Below are positions 12,667 to 24,160 of a stretch of 64,000 bases of DNA, one piece after another. The stretch's first letter is position 1. Each line of letters begins with the position of its first letter. This DNA is from Botryosphaeria dothidea (lineage: Eukaryota > Ascomycota > Dothideomycetes > Botryosphaeriales > Botryosphaeriaceae). A program made the translations under genes and the position numbers. Location: the NCBI GenBank assembly GCA_011503125.2, contig WWBZ02000051.1:1860001-1924000 (forward strand). The letters run 5' to 3'. Under the pieces are notes generated by a model that saw nothing but the letters and a program-made list of their open reading frames with translations, was not told the DNA's origin and searched no databases.

Positions 12667-14580
12667 ATGTTAACAACTATGTTGTTGCAGCCGCGGAAGG
12701 TATTATTATCATTCACCGCATTCGTTGCGGTTTTCCTCATTTTCATTCACAGCACGCCGTCACCCCATAGGTTGCCTGTCAGCTCTCCGACGCGCGGCTC
12801 AGCTGGAAAGGACGGTGCGGAACTGGAGTTTATCGAACCAGATGATGGCCGGTTTCACTGGAGTAAAGTTACCCAACGATACCCGGTTGAATTTTTCATC
12901 CCCCTTCCCACTGGTTCGACCAAAATTCCAAAGATTCAATTTGATTTTCCGCCCGAGGAGGAAGAGGCACGCATAAACCGTCTCTCACATCTTGGAGAAA
13001 TCAAAGGAGAATTCCTTCATGCGTGGAAGGGATACAAAGAACACGCATGGCTGAAAGACGAAGTTGCGCCAATCTCTGGCGGGACTCGTGATACCTTCGG
13101 TGGATGGGCAGCCACGCTTGTTGATTCCTTGGGTATGCAACTACGGCTTTACCATACTTTCAAACCTATAAGCTGACCGACGTGTAGATACCCTATGGAT
13201 AATGGACCTCAAAGATGAGTTCGAAGAAGCCGTCAGAGCCATAGACGCAATCGATTTCACCACGTGCTCTCTTGGTGAGTTGAACGTCTTCGAAACCACG
13301 ATACGGTACCTCGGAGGTCTCTTAGCGGCGTACGACCTCAGCAACGGCCAGTATCCGACCTTACTTCAGAAAGCATGGGAGCTCGGCCATATGCTTTACG
13401 TCGCCTTCGACACTCCAAACAGGATGCCCGTTCTGAGATGGAATTTCAAAGATGCGGCAGAAGGCAAAGCCCAAGAGGCTTCTGAAAATGCACTTTCAGC
13501 GGAGATTGGATCTTTGACTCTGGAGTTCACGCGGCTGGCGCAGATAACGGGAGATGCCCGATTCTTCGATGCCGCGCAACGAATCATGGACATCTTTGAG
13601 GAACAGCAGAATAGTACAAAGCTGCCAGGAATGTGGCCTATCGTCGTCAATGCCAAGACCCTTGACTTCACAGCTTGGAATCTCTTTACCATTGGTGGAA
13701 TGGCAGATTCCTTGTATGAGTATCTTCCGAAGGTAAGATATACGTTCCTGGAAGGTTCCAAAATAATTTGCTAATTAAAGCCTGACAGCAACATGTACTG
13801 CTCGGAGGAGCCACCGAGCAGTACCGGAACCTCTTTGAAGGAACAGCTCGTGTCATGAGAGAGCACATGTTCTACCGACCCATGACCTCCGGGGAAGAAA
13901 ACATCCTGGTGCCGGGTGACATTATCGCGGATGACTCTGGTGTACATCTGGATCCGAAAAACCAGCATCTGACCTGCTTCGCCGGAGGTATGTTCGGCTT
14001 TGCCGGCAAGATGTTTGACAACCCGGAAGACGTTGATATCGGCCGCCGGCTGACAGAAGGATGTCTCTGGGCTTATGAAACAAGCCCCAATGGCATCATG
14101 CCGGAGATCATGTATACCAAGCCTTGTGAAGCAGAGTCTCTGTGTAGCTGGAATGAGGAACAATGGTTCAAGGAGGTTCAGGAGAAACACTCTGAGAATG
14201 GTGAGGCTGCAGATGCAAGAGCTCTTGTGGAGCAAGAACACCTGGGTGAAGGCGTTACGAAGGTTGGAGACGCCCGTTATATTCTTCGACCAGAGGCAAT
14301 CGAATCGATCTTCATTCTCTACCGGATTACGGGAGACGAGACCCTCCGGAAACGGGCCTGGAAGATGTTCCAGCAGATCATACGGTTCACCAAAACTCCC
14401 ATTGCACACGCTGGACTTGACAATTGCGTTGTCGAAGACCCTCCCAAGTCGGACCGTATGGAGTCATTCTGGACTGCGGAGACACTGAAATACTTCTACC
14501 TGCTGTTCTCCCATCCAGCATCGGTCAGTCTGGATGACTATGTTTTGAACACTGAAGCGCATCCATTGAGAAGGCCGTAG
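12667..14580 (+). CDS. Glycoside hydrolase family 47 alpha-1,2-mannosidase
   Basis: Class I alpha-mannosidase, expected to trim alpha-1,2-mannose from N-glycans in the ER/Golgi. Exons 12667-13132, 13188-13732 and 13789-14580 (introns 55 and 56 nt) give 600 aa. The N-terminus is a type II signal anchor (FTAFVAVFLIFI), so a membrane-bound luminal enzyme is likely. GH47 hallmarks in order: GGWAATLVDSLDTLWIM across the first splice, FETTIRYLGGLLAAYDLS, LTLEFTRLAQITGD, HLTCFAGGMF, YILRPEAIESIFILYRITGD, DRMESFWTAETLKYFYLLFS, and the C-terminal TEAHP segment carrying the calcium-binding threonine. The invariant acidic residues of these motifs are present. Whether it is the ER Man9 trimmer, a Golgi enzyme or an Htm1/EDEM-like paralogue cannot be decided here; the length is compatible with all three. 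Confidence 0.92.
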
Positions 14581-15589
14581 TAGTGTAGAGTCAAGAAGTG
14601 TGTTCGGAAAACCACAAAGGCTATCTTTCAAGGAAGTTTATAAGCCAGCTCTTACCCGGAATGGACACTGAGGCTCTTCATCTGATTCTCAGAGCACTCT
14701 AAGGCGCCGAAAGTCATGCACGGAACTCCAGCCAGCCAGTAACCAGGGAAAATACCCGGCGATCCCCAACGTCTATGTATCTTGATGCCTACATGAGGAT
14801 TTTTTTCTTCTTCAGTTCTTCGGGTGTCGTAATTCTTGGAAACGGGTAGCTTGGGTCTAAGGAAAACTGGATTAGGAGAGTATGTCCTCAATTGATGTCC
14901 TGCTGTTCTAAGATCAGTCAGAAGCAATGATATTTCTAAAGGAAGTCATATACCGGATATCGAATCCTGGCCAGTGGTTCAGTATGGAGGAAATACAAAC
15001 ATGTTTTCAACCATAGCCTTTTCTGAGAGGAAAGTGCCTTCGATGTTCTTATGGCAATCTCCAACGTTACGTGGTTTCTTTCATCCTCCGGGTCATGGGC
15101 TACTTCGAATGTACAAAAGCTTTGAGGGTCATTCAAGCTCAATTGGTTTCACATAACCAATTCTGCCGCGCCTTGTAGGCTCCAACATGTTTAGATTCAC
15201 GACAAAGTTCTGTGTTGTGTTAAGTATAGAAGACATCAGCAGATGGCAAAATCGGCCTCGTGCTCAGGATTAAAGTAGCTCCTTCGTATCATGAGCACCA
15301 AATGCAACATAACAACTCCCTGACCCCCTCGACCAGCTCACACATATATCCGCCAATTTTACACAGCCGAGCGAGACAAGGAACATGATGCACCTATAGG
15401 ATCGTCCTGCCAACAGTCTCTTCATCGCGTAGTAGATCCCTCAAACCTATTTCAAGGTAGCCCAGATCTATGCGCTCGGTGGACTGGGTCGCGACTGATA
15501 GTCAATCGCTTGTCACAATAGTATATATTGGAAACAACGCGGTGAGTGTCTCATCAATCGCGCGCAGGTCTACAGATCTGCCAGCCCTG
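14581..15589. other. Intergenic, no gene seen
   Basis: This 1.0-kb, relatively AT-rich stretch lies between the GH47 gene and the tRNA. Only short spurious frames are present. I see no LTR or transposase remnant. Confidence 0.6.
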
Positions 15590-15688
15590 GGTGAGGTGGC
15601 CGAGTTGGTTATGGCGCCAGGTTAAGGTGTTAGCTTAACAAGTTTCCTGGTGGGGCAACCCGCGCGAGTTCGAGTCTCGTCCTCATCA
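15590..15688 (+). tRNA. tRNA-Leu (anticodon AAG), intron-bearing
   Basis: The cloverleaf folds by hand. The acceptor stem GGTGAGG (15590-15596) pairs with CCTCATC (15681-15687), with discriminator A at 15688. The D-stem is GCC/GGC. The anticodon stem CCAGG pairs with CCTGG (15646-15650), and the anticodon AAG is at 15624-15626. A long variable arm follows, as in tRNA-Leu. The T-arm is GCGAG-TTCGAGT-CTCGT and contains the B box. A 17-nt intron (15628-15644) sits at the canonical position after base 37. AAG, read as IAG after editing, decodes CUU/CUC/CUA leucine codons. Confidence 0.93.
15628..15644 (+). other. tRNA-Leu intron (17 nt)
   Basis: This segment separates anticodon-loop base 37 from base 38; removing it restores a 7-nt anticodon loop. 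Such introns are removed by the tRNA splicing endonuclease. Confidence 0.85.
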
Positions 15689-17103
15689 TTATTCTTTTTG
15701 GCCTTCTTTTGGCCTAGGAGATGGAGGCGGGCAGCGAGGGCGGAGGAAATTTTTCTTGACGGTGGTGGGGTGGCGTGGCGATCGGGCCGAGCGAAGGAGG
15801 CGAGCGCCGCGGCCGGGCCGGGCCGAGGGAGCGCGGCATATGAAGAGCAAGGGCGAAGAGACGGAGTTGTGGATGGGAAGGTCTTGGCCTCGCGGCTTGA
15901 GAGTGTGGTCTGCAGGCGTGTAAGCTGGCAGTTCTCTTTTGAGCCCTGCGTGTGAGCGAGTATCCGTAGCTTTGTTGTGGATGAAGTGGCAAGCTCTAGA
16001 TAAGGAGGCCCTCCGACTTTTATATATTGCAGTAATACGTAAATGATTTAGGAGATTGGAGACGAGTTGCAGATAAGAAAATATGTATTGATTGATTCAA
16101 CCATCGACTTGTAGAGCTCCGCGAAGTTCCATGGTGTGCGCTTGGGTTCTTTCTCGGTACGGAGATTTGAATATTTTGCCAAGATTCTTTCGAAAGCACT
16201 CCTAACATGTTGTTATTACGGCACTGGATTGTTGGTGCATTGCCATTGTCAAAGAGGCTACAAGGTACGGAGTTATGGAAACCTCTCATTCAGATGTGAG
16301 GGGAGTCTAGGAGCAGTAATAGACTCAACGACACATGCTCAATATCTTATAACTCACGCTGATCTAAGCAGACAGATTGACCCTCGTTATGCATGTATTC
16401 AGTTCCACCAGGAAAATGATCACATACATCCTACCGCTCCAGTCTTCAAACCTCATTTGTCGTCATCATATTTCAACCCACTATCCAATCACTTGCCCGA
16501 TTGCTCACCGACACATAGACGTTCTCCCGCTCTCAGCAAAGCATAAAATGATAAAAGTGGACCAGTAATTCGGAATGAGGAATGGAACCAGAAGAAGAGG
16601 TTCTTTAACGAACTTTTGTCCTTTTCGGCTGTCCATACGCTTTATGTTAACTTCAAGTGATTTCGAACGAGACGCCAGTGAAGCAGTGTAGAAAAAGTTA
16701 ACCCTGAATCCCTCACAAATTGACCACCCAAATATTCGTCACTGTGGAATGATGCTGACCGATGCGCCAACAGCGTCCGTAGCTGAGAATCTTGGTACCC
16801 AAAGAAAAGGAGAAAAGAGGAAGCCATGGACTTGACGAGCGCATGAAACGAGTTCAAAAGCAGGAAAAAGCCGCCTCCGCTCACCCGCTGATGAGCGCAT
16901 ATGCGAGAGGACAGTTGATAAGACATCCCGGCCGATGACTCCGTGACGACTTTCTCGATTGCTGAAAGACGAGGTGATGATGGCTCTTTGGGTATAAGTC
17001 GAACATCCTGACTGAGCTTTGTGCTGGCGCAAAAGGGGGTTTCATCTCATGTTTCTTGTTTTCCATTTCCGCTTTCGCCCTAGTCACCCGGCCATCACCC
17101 TCC
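15689..17103. other. Intergenic, no gene seen
   Basis: This 1.4-kb stretch runs from the tRNA to the 3' end of TAF14. A GC-rich block at about 15720-15850 follows the tRNA, then AT-rich sequence. I find no supported exon. Confidence 0.55.
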
Positions 17104-18633
17104 TTACAGATCCGTCCTTTGTGCCGTGAAATCCCAGAGCAACTTGACGAGAGTATCCGGCAGAGTGTAGAGATCAACGTGGAACTCGCCATCTAATGTC
17201 CGTCGTCAGTGATATTCTGCAGTCGAAATTGAAGAAAAGAGATAGGAAACTGAATGGGGAATGTCAAGTATCTCTGGAACTTACTTTCGACGTCGTTCTT
17301 CGTGTACGTGTCTGACGATTTGTTGTCATGAACCATCTGGACGACCTGCAGCAAGTCGTCCTCGCCCAGACGCTGCAATCCATCCGCCAATTTCTCCATA
17401 TCAACCTGTTTGTTCACTCTGTATTAGACACACAGAAGAGAATTCTGGCAACGGCGGCAAAAAACAGCGCTTTGGTGCTACTCACGGCCTTATCCTTCTT
17501 CTTCTTGGCGCTCGGGAGCGAACTCCTGCTCCTCGCACCGTTCTCCTCGCCGGGTACGGAGCCCGACTCCTTGAGCAGCTGAATCAGCTCGGGCTTCGGG
17601 TTCTTGAACGTGACCCAGTGCTTGGCCTCGTAGCGCTCGCTCTGGAAGTTGAGGTCGTGGTCGACGGTGTGTTCGCCGCCCTTGGCCACGCCTGACAGCG
17701 TGATCTGCATCTCGAACTCGCCCCAGCCCTCCTCGTCAATGCGGAACGGAGGCTTCTTCACGGCTATGGAAAAGAATCAATAGATCATTTCCCCAGCGCT
17801 TATGTGGATCGGGTGTAGTCTTACTCTGGACGGCCCTTTTCTCGAACGACGGGTGCAGCCTATACGTAGCTTTCTCGAAGACGGTCGCGGGCACCTCCTC
17901 GCCCTGCTCGTTCAGTAGCCAGATCTCAATGCTCCACGAGCGCATCGGAAAGCCCTCCATCACAGGCGGCTTGTCCCTACGAAAAGAACGAGCACGGTCA
18001 GCGAATATCTCTGCCATTCCCGTCCGTCAAAACCATGGTACGTGGGAGCGGTCGGGTGCTCAGAACGTGATGACCTTCCTCTTGGCCTTCTGGCAATCCG
18101 TTTTCGCGTCGCCGGGTCGTCTACCCAGACTCATCGTCTTATGCCCCGAGGCTTAGCGTTCAAAGCCGATACAAGGTGGCGCGACGGAGCGCGACGCGCT
18201 TGCACGCAGCAACTCTTGTGGAAGCACCGCCCCAGCGAATCGGCAGGCCTTTCCAACGCGCATGCGGAGTTGCGCCAATATCCGGTAGACAGAGCCAGCC
18301 ACGATAATGGCAATACGGCGCCTCACGTATCCTCCGCGGTTGCCAACGTTGTGCGTTGTGTCGAGTGCGTGACGACGTACGATCCGACCGACGATATCCG
18401 TGCGGGAAAATCAAGACAACTTACGTGACGTGCTGCTCGGTGATGAGCTTGATCTGGCGTTTAACCTGGGATCATCGCGTCAGCCAGACGTTCATTGCCG
18501 TTCCATCTAGCCGCGGTGGGCCTCTTTTCTTATGTCCGCATGAGAGCGTGAAGTCCTTTCGCGCTGGCGCCGTTTCCCTTTCGCATTCTGCTCGAATGCC
18601 AGCGATGCGGGATCTGTGACTTACCTCCGGCAT
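17104..18633 (-). CDS. taf14: YEATS-domain transcription subunit Taf14/Tfg3
   Basis: Small YEATS-plus-ET protein shared by TFIID, TFIIF and chromatin-remodelling complexes; YEATS reads acylated histone lysine and the ET domain binds partner peptides. Six exons (18633-18625, 18465-18425, 17976-17825, 17763-17486, 17405-17285, 17192-17104) give 229 aa. Exon 1 is only 9 nt (MPE) and joins VKRQIKLITEQHVT, the normal Taf14 N-terminus. YEATS signatures follow: MRSWSIEIWLLNEQGEEVPA, YRLHPSF and WGEFEMQITL. A linker with KKKKDK precedes the C-terminal ET-like helix region ending in DLYTLPDTLVKLLWDFT. Intron 2 (17977-18424, 448 nt) is unusually long for this window and contains an in-frame ATG at 18017 that reads into exon 3, so a shorter product is conceivable. 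Confidence 0.93.
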
Positions 18634-19964
18634 GGTTGCGGTTGGAAAGCTCAGTGGCGCTTGTTGTTGTTGATGCTGTTCGTGGAGCTCTCGGAGCTTG
18701 TGATCGTCGTGCTTTTGGGTGAGGTGCGCGCGAGTACGGCACTCGGCTGGCGTGTCGCAAGTCGCGAGACTGTCCGGGAAGAGGAAAGAAGAAGAAGGAT
18801 TTCGACGGGCGGTGGTGTTGAGGCTCGGCGAATGTGGAGGTGGTCGTTCGTCGTTGCCGCCGTCGGGGTTGTCGGGGCAAAGCAGCGCGCGAAAACAGTC
18901 GCGCGCGGGTGAGGTTGATGAGAGTTAGACGCGCCGAACGACGGATGAGTTGCAGGGCTGGGAGGATGATGGGAGAAGAAAGTTTCTTTCGCGTCCTGTG
19001 ACAGCGGCAGGTTCAAAGAGGTTCTCGACCGATGTGAAGGTGTGGGTGCGCACGCGCTGGGCTGGCAGGCAGGCGGCGGCTGGGCCTCGTGTGGTGGGGT
19101 TGCGCTGCGGGTTGCGCTGCTACGACCGCAGCAGAAGAGAGCTGGGAAATGCCCACACGATTAAAAGGAATCAGACCTGCTGCATGCGTATATGCATAGA
19201 TGTTTGCCCACAAGATCCTTCCTTTCCTCGTTATGCATCCCAAGACACGGCACGCGCACGCACGTACAAGTGAGACTGACGTTTGCGATGGGTTGGGGTA
19301 ACTTCACGAATCGCACTGCTCATCAGAGACCGGCCGTCAACTCAATCGCCGGAGCACCAGGTCCCAAGCAATAGAAAGGACTCCCTCCTCCGCGCGGAGC
19401 TGCCAATAACCTAAAAAGCGTAAAACCGCGCCCAACTTAACACACATCCAGTTTCACACCGCCATTAAATCTCGCGCTTCGTCCGATCATCGTCATTGTG
19501 TCTTTGGGGGTCTAGAAACTAACTACATGGACGAACCGGACCGGACCGGTTTTGGGGAATTTTCTCTATCTACTTTCCCATCCTCCTAAATAATGTGCGC
19601 GCGCTTGAGAGTCGTGAGAACCTTTCCCCTTTCCGGCAACGAATATTGTAGGAAAATAAAATCGCCAATTCCATCGCGCACAGTCAATTACTCGGGACGT
19701 GGGGGTGGTGTTGTTCGGGACAAGCAAACGGGCTAGGGAAAGGGCAAAAATCTTGGGGGAGAAGTCGTTCGTTGATGTTGTTGTTGTTGATGATGACGAT
19801 GATGATGAATGAGCCTAAAGCTACTGCTGCCCGAAGCCGTCATGTGGTCATAAAAAAAGGCATGGTTGTGCATGACGTTGAATATGTTGGGGGGGGGGTA
19901 GGGGGGGGTAACTAGCGGGGCATTATGGGCGTTCTGTGATATGTGCACTTTGTCCTCCAACAGT
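18634..19964. other. Promoter side of TAF14 and 3' region of RanBP1
   Basis: This 1.3-kb spacer lies between two genes in the same orientation. No exon is supported. It includes a striking poly-G tract at 19889-19908, about 60 bp beyond the RanBP1 stop, and GAT/GTT trinucleotide runs at about 19772-19808. Confidence 0.55.
19889..19908. repeat. Poly-G tract (G10-TA-G8)
   Basis: Ten G, then TA, then eight G on the + strand, so C-rich in the RanBP1 transcript sense. It lies in or just beyond the 3' UTR. The + strand could form a G-quadruplex. Confidence 0.85.
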
Positions 19965-20922
19965 TTACTCCTTGGCGAAGAGTGCCTCGTTCTCCTGCTG
20001 CGCCTTGATGAAGGCCTCCTTGAAAAGGTTGGCGTCTGGAGAACCTGGTCAGCACATGTCGCCATCTGAAATGGACCGCAGTAGTGGAACTTACTCTCAC
20101 TGTTGGCGAAGCGGATGGCGAGAGTCTGAGCCTCGGGCTCGCCTTCGCTGACGTCCGCGGCGGCATTCCAGACCCAGCTGCGGTCACTGCCGACGTTGGG
20201 CGACAGCTTCATGTCGGGGACGACTGCGAAAATATCCATGTCAGCAAGCAATCCATGCCAATCTCCCCTCCCCCGGTCCAGCTAAAACACATACCGTAGT
20301 GGTTGGCGCAGACCTTGAGGGTCTTGTCGCGCCTCATGACCAGGCGAGTCTTGCCGTTCTCCTTGTGCTTGAGCAGACGGACATCGCCTGTGCCGCGCTC
20401 CTTCCACTCCCTCGACTCGCGGTCAAACTTGAAGAGCTTGGCCCGCATCTTGAAGACCTGCTCCTCCAGCTCCTCGTTGGTCTTGGTCTCAACCTTCTCC
20501 GTCAGGTGTACGACAGGCTTGAACTCGACGTCGGGCTCGTGGTTCTCGGGCGACTCCTCCTGCGCAAAAAGCATCAAACCGTTAGTTTTGCGTGCGCGCA
20601 GTCATCACTTCAAAAGTATGCCACTCACATCATCAGCCTTCTTCGCCTTCGAAGATCCAGAGGGCTCGTCAACATCCTCCTCCTCCTTCTTCTCCTTCTT
20701 GGGACCGCCGCCGAACATGGAGAAGACGGCAGAGGTGGTGGCGGACGCAGCGCCGGCGACCTTGTCGGTGACGCCAGAGCCCTCGGTAGGCTTCTCGTCC
20801 TTGTCCTTCGACTCGGCCGCGCCGGCCGTCACCTTCTCAGTCTCGTCCTTCGCGAGCTGGGGCTCAAGGCCCTGCTTTGCCTCCTCGGCGGGGTCGAGCT
20901 TGGTGGAGGACGGCTCAGCCAT
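19965..20922 (-). CDS. yrb1: Ran-binding protein 1 (Yrb1/RanBP1)
   Basis: Cytosolic cofactor that binds Ran-GTP and stimulates RanGAP during nuclear transport. Four exons (20922-20629, 20559-20295, 20223-20095, 20035-19965) give 252 aa. The first about 100 residues are a charged, low-complexity Lys/Glu region. The Ran-binding domain begins at [20 protein letters not shown] and shows the classical order: [19 protein letters not shown] (WKERG is diagnostic), [29 protein letters not shown], then [14 protein letters not shown]. It closes with [18 protein letters not shown] and a short acidic tail. The start at 20922 is the first ATG giving a normal yeast-like N-terminus. Confidence 0.95.
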
Positions 20923-21823
20923 TTTTGTGCGGTGGTAAGACGAAGTGTTTGTTTTGCGGATGCGCGGATCGCGAGAGGTCAATAATGGCGCGGGTGTTGG
21001 TTGGCACAAACGCAGAACAGGCTGGTGGCGCTGGTGGTGGATTTGGAAATGTGGGAAGAAGTGGTGGTGGTGGTTTTCAAGAGAGCCCCTCGTTAGTCTG
21101 CGAACGAAAACAACGCCCGCCTACCGTACGCACGTGATTTGCATCCCACTATCTTGCTTTATCGCCGCTGCCGCGATTCAGGCCCGAGGCGCGTGCGAGT
21201 GCGGGCCTTTCTCTGCCTTACACACCAGGACATCCGCTCTCTGCACTCAGTCAATCACCACAAACGCGCTCGTACAGAAGAGCTCCCGCACCTGACGATC
21301 GATATGACGTAGCCCTGGAAAACCTCACTAACATCCAATCCAATTGGGCTCGGCCTAGGGAGCAGAAGTCATATATAGATGGCTGCGGCAAAACTTTGTG
21401 GGTGCCATTGCATCTAAACGGACGCTCCACCTCTGGTCCTGATCTGTACGCTGATAACTTGTCACTCGATTGGCTCTAAAGACCTTGCAGCACGCTCGCC
21501 GGACCGACAGATCAGCAATCATTCCATGTGGGCCATAGCAATCCTATTCAAATCCACAGCCGTTTGGCGTGGGCATAGCATTCTTATTGGTTCTCTCAAG
21601 CTGCCTGAAGAGAGTAGTATCGATAAAGCAATAGTCCTCTGTCCGGCCCAATAATATCATCTGTTGCCCCCAACTAGGATCCCGCCAGGAGCTAGCAGTC
21701 AAAGTCCATCCCGTGTGTTCCCTTCCAGATCCATTTCGCAAGAAAATATACTCCATGGTTATCAGAATACTCCATATCCGATGCGCCTGTGCAAATCCGT
21801 CCGCCGCACCATGTTGAGATTAT
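20923..21823. other. RanBP1 promoter region and downstream flank of the next gene
   Basis: This 0.9-kb spacer has no supported exon. A CATATATAGATGG TATA-like element is at about 21370 but is far from the RanBP1 start. Confidence 0.5.
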
Positions 21824-24160
21824 CTACGGTCTCGCCTTCTTGCCGCCTGTCCGGTCCCCCCTGAACTTGTTCCTTCCCTTGGGCTTCTCCTCTTCCTGAA
21901 TTGTCCCCTTCGAGCGGAGCGCCTTGGTCTTCTCGCTAAGCTTGTTGGCGATTCTCTTGGCATTTCTGCGAGCTCGATTCACGGGCTTCGCGAGATCAAC
22001 TTGCTTGGCCGCATTGATAATGGCGCTGGTCATACCGAGATGCTTTCCCCGACATTCGTTGTGAAGCTTTGTGCTGGCCGAGAAGGTCTCGTTGAATAGC
22101 TGGAGCGCTTTCTGAGCACCTGAGTTGGCCGAATGAAGGATGACGTCCGTGATGTTCTTGCCAGTCTCGCGGAAGAGCTCAAGCCCTTTGAAGAGTGCCA
22201 AAGAGGTGTTCTTAGCATTCTGTTGCGCGAGAGCGACATCCGTCTTCATCATGCCGGCCCAGCTGGACATCTTGAGCCAAGGGGAACCGAAGTCGACGGT
22301 CAAGCTCTGCTGAATCCTCGGCCTGGATCCAGTAGAGATGGTCACGTTCAGTGTGCCGTAGGCATCTTTTGGTTCGACCCGGACCGCGTGGACTCCGTCA
22401 ACGAGCTTCTCGGTTGTAAAGGGAACTTCTTCGGCGCCGCGTTGAATACGTATCGAAAGCTTTGGTGATTTCCTGAACGACGCCCAGCTCTTCGGAGGTG
22501 TGACAACGAAGTGGTAGTCGCCAATGATATGCAACTTGAAGTTCTCGGAATCATTTGCCCTAGGTGAGAACGGGTGTTCAACAATGCTGACCGATTTGGA
22601 AGCAGTGTCCTTGGATAAGACTTCATTGGAGCGAGAGTTTGCAGGTGAGCCCGCCATTGTATTTGGCTCGGACTCGCGTTGTATTACCGAAACGTCTGTC
22701 TTTGTACCTGTAAAGGTTTGAATAGCTGAATTGAGAGCCGCGACTTGTTCGGCCTTTTGGACCGCGCCGTCCTGAACCGAACCCGGCAGGAAGTTGCCGC
22801 CAACCATTACTGCGACCATGGAGCTAAGAAGGAATCCGACAACGAGGAGAGCCCAGGTGGGCTGAGCACGGACGGTACTTTGGACATGATCAAAAGACTT
22901 CTTGAACCAGACATTCCTTTCCACCTTCTTGTTCTCTTCAATCTCCTCGTTCATATCGTCCTCTTCTCCATCAGAGCCAACACCAATGCACAAGAGATGA
23001 CGGTTAAGTTGAGCATCATCAAGGTTAAGGAAAGTGTTCAGATCAACAGGTTCAACTGAGAGCTCTTCTTCGCCCGACTTCAAGCAGATTCTCAGAGACT
23101 TATTGTCTGGAGAGAAGCTGTAGCGCCCACCAACAGGGCTCGAGAGAGCAATGTTGAGGATTGGCACGCCACGATCCTCCATGACGGCCTGGAGCTTCAT
23201 GAGATTCTCATCCTCCAAATGGATGAGGTTCATGGACTGGCTGCAGATGACCACCAAGTTTGGAAGAGCAGTAGGAATGCTCTTGGTGAACATGTCTGAA
23301 GTCTGGTCATCATAGCTGAAGATCTCCTTGATGACTACGTCGCTGCCGAAGGAAGACATGCGCACGCCTGTGGTGTGAGTCTTAACAGTCTGGGACTCGG
23401 GCTGTCCAACCGAAAGGGCGGCAGCCAGCTTCTCTGTGATCATATGCTCAGAGCTCTTTATGTCATTGGGCATTGAAAACGGAAATCCAGCGAAGAGGAT
23501 CCGGAAAGGACCAGCCCAGTCCAGGTTCTCCTTCGCAATCGAGTATCTAAGCTCATCAACAGAGTTTCCAGACATGCCTGCCCACTGCGAGCCATAGGAC
23601 CGGACAACAGGCTGGAAAATGTGGATCTTGTTTCCGTCGACGATCTGCCGGGGCTTCTCGGCCAGAGTCGAAGCCTCAGGAGTACGGATGTCAGGGCGCG
23701 TGGTGAGGCCGGAGTCAGAGGGCTGGAAGACAGGCTCGGGAGTTTCCTGCTCATCGTCGGATATGTGCTCGTCCTCGTCGCCGTTGACGCTGTGAGTCTC
23801 CTCCAGGTTGGGGCCTAGCATGGCGAAGCTTCCGGAGGAAACGGTCTCCGCACCGTCATCGTCAGAAGGAACGAGGACACCCGACGACTCGAGAAAGTCG
23901 TAAGTATCATCCTGGGATGCCATGTTGTCCCTCAACAGCTCTGACGAGTCTGTTGTGCTGTCTGAGTTCGAAGGAGCGTGGCGGCTCCTCTTTGTGCTTT
24001 GTGAGGTGGGCCGGTGAGCAGGTTTGTAGCTCGCAACGCGGTCGTTTGCTGTGAGGTTCTCGGGTGAGACGTGGTTCGCTGGCGGCGGTAGAGAAGGCGG
24101 CGTGGCGTCTGAGTGCGGTGAGTAGGTGCTATCATCTGTGCGTGGCAGGCGGAGGTCCAT
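21824..24160 (-). CDS. Unrecognised fungal membrane protein with an N-terminal Rossmann-like and C-terminal beta region
   Basis: A single open exon of 778 aa from the ATG at 24160; the frame stays open upstream to beyond a TATA-like CTTTTATAAG near 24270, but without an ATG. I do not recognise a named family. In order: a disordered acidic Ser/Pro-rich region (1 to about 180); a globular region with alternating hydrophobic strands (FRILFAGFPFSM, NLVVICSQSMNLI, GVPILNIALSSP) that looks like a nucleotide-binding-type alpha/beta fold without a P-loop; a charged segment; one transmembrane helix at about residues 432-454 (PTWALLVVGFLLSSMVAVMV); a probable beta-sandwich with IIGDYHFVVTPPKSW and LNVTISTGSRP; amphipathic helices; and a very basic tail ending KKARP. 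The architecture suggests a single-pass protein of the ER or nuclear envelope, which is inference. Confidence 0.8.
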   Translation of the reverse strand: MDLRLPRTDDSTYSPHSDATPPSLPPPANHVSPENLTANDRVASYKPAHRPTSQSTKRSRHAPSNSDSTTDSSELLRDNMASQDDTYDFLESSGVLVPSDDDGAETVSSGSFAMLGPNLEETHSVNGDEDEHISDDEQETPEPVFQPSDSGLTTRPDIRTPEASTLAEKPRQIVDGNKIHIFQPVVRSYGSQWAGMSGNSVDELRYSIAKENLDWAGPFRILFAGFPFSMPNDIKSSEHMITEKLAAALSVGQPESQTVKTHTTGVRMSSFGSDVVIKEIFSYDDQTSDMFTKSIPTALPNLVVICSQSMNLIHLEDENLMKLQAVMEDRGVPILNIALSSPVGGRYSFSPDNKSLRICLKSGEEELSVEPVDLNTFLNLDDAQLNRHLLCIGVGSDGEEDDMNEEIEENKKVERNVWFKKSFDHVQSTVRAQPTWALLVVGFLLSSMVAVMVGGNFLPGSVQDGAVQKAEQVAALNSAIQTFTGTKTDVSVIQRESEPNTMAGSPANSRSNEVLSKDTASKSVSIVEHPFSPRANDSENFKLHIIGDYHFVVTPPKSWASFRKSPKLSIRIQRGAEEVPFTTEKLVDGVHAVRVEPKDAYGTLNVTISTGSRPRIQQSLTVDFGSPWLKMSSWAGMMKTDVALAQQNAKNTSLALFKGLELFRETGKNITDVILHSANSGAQKALQLFNETFSASTKLHNECRGKHLGMTSAIINAAKQVDLAKPVNRARRNAKRIANKLSEKTKALRSKGTIQEEEKPKGRNKFRGDRTGGKKARP

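Noticed and set aside
15590..15688. Integrated element at the tRNA
   Set aside because: Flanks were checked for a duplicated tRNA 3' end or an LTR. None was seen, so there is no sign of insertion at this tRNA.
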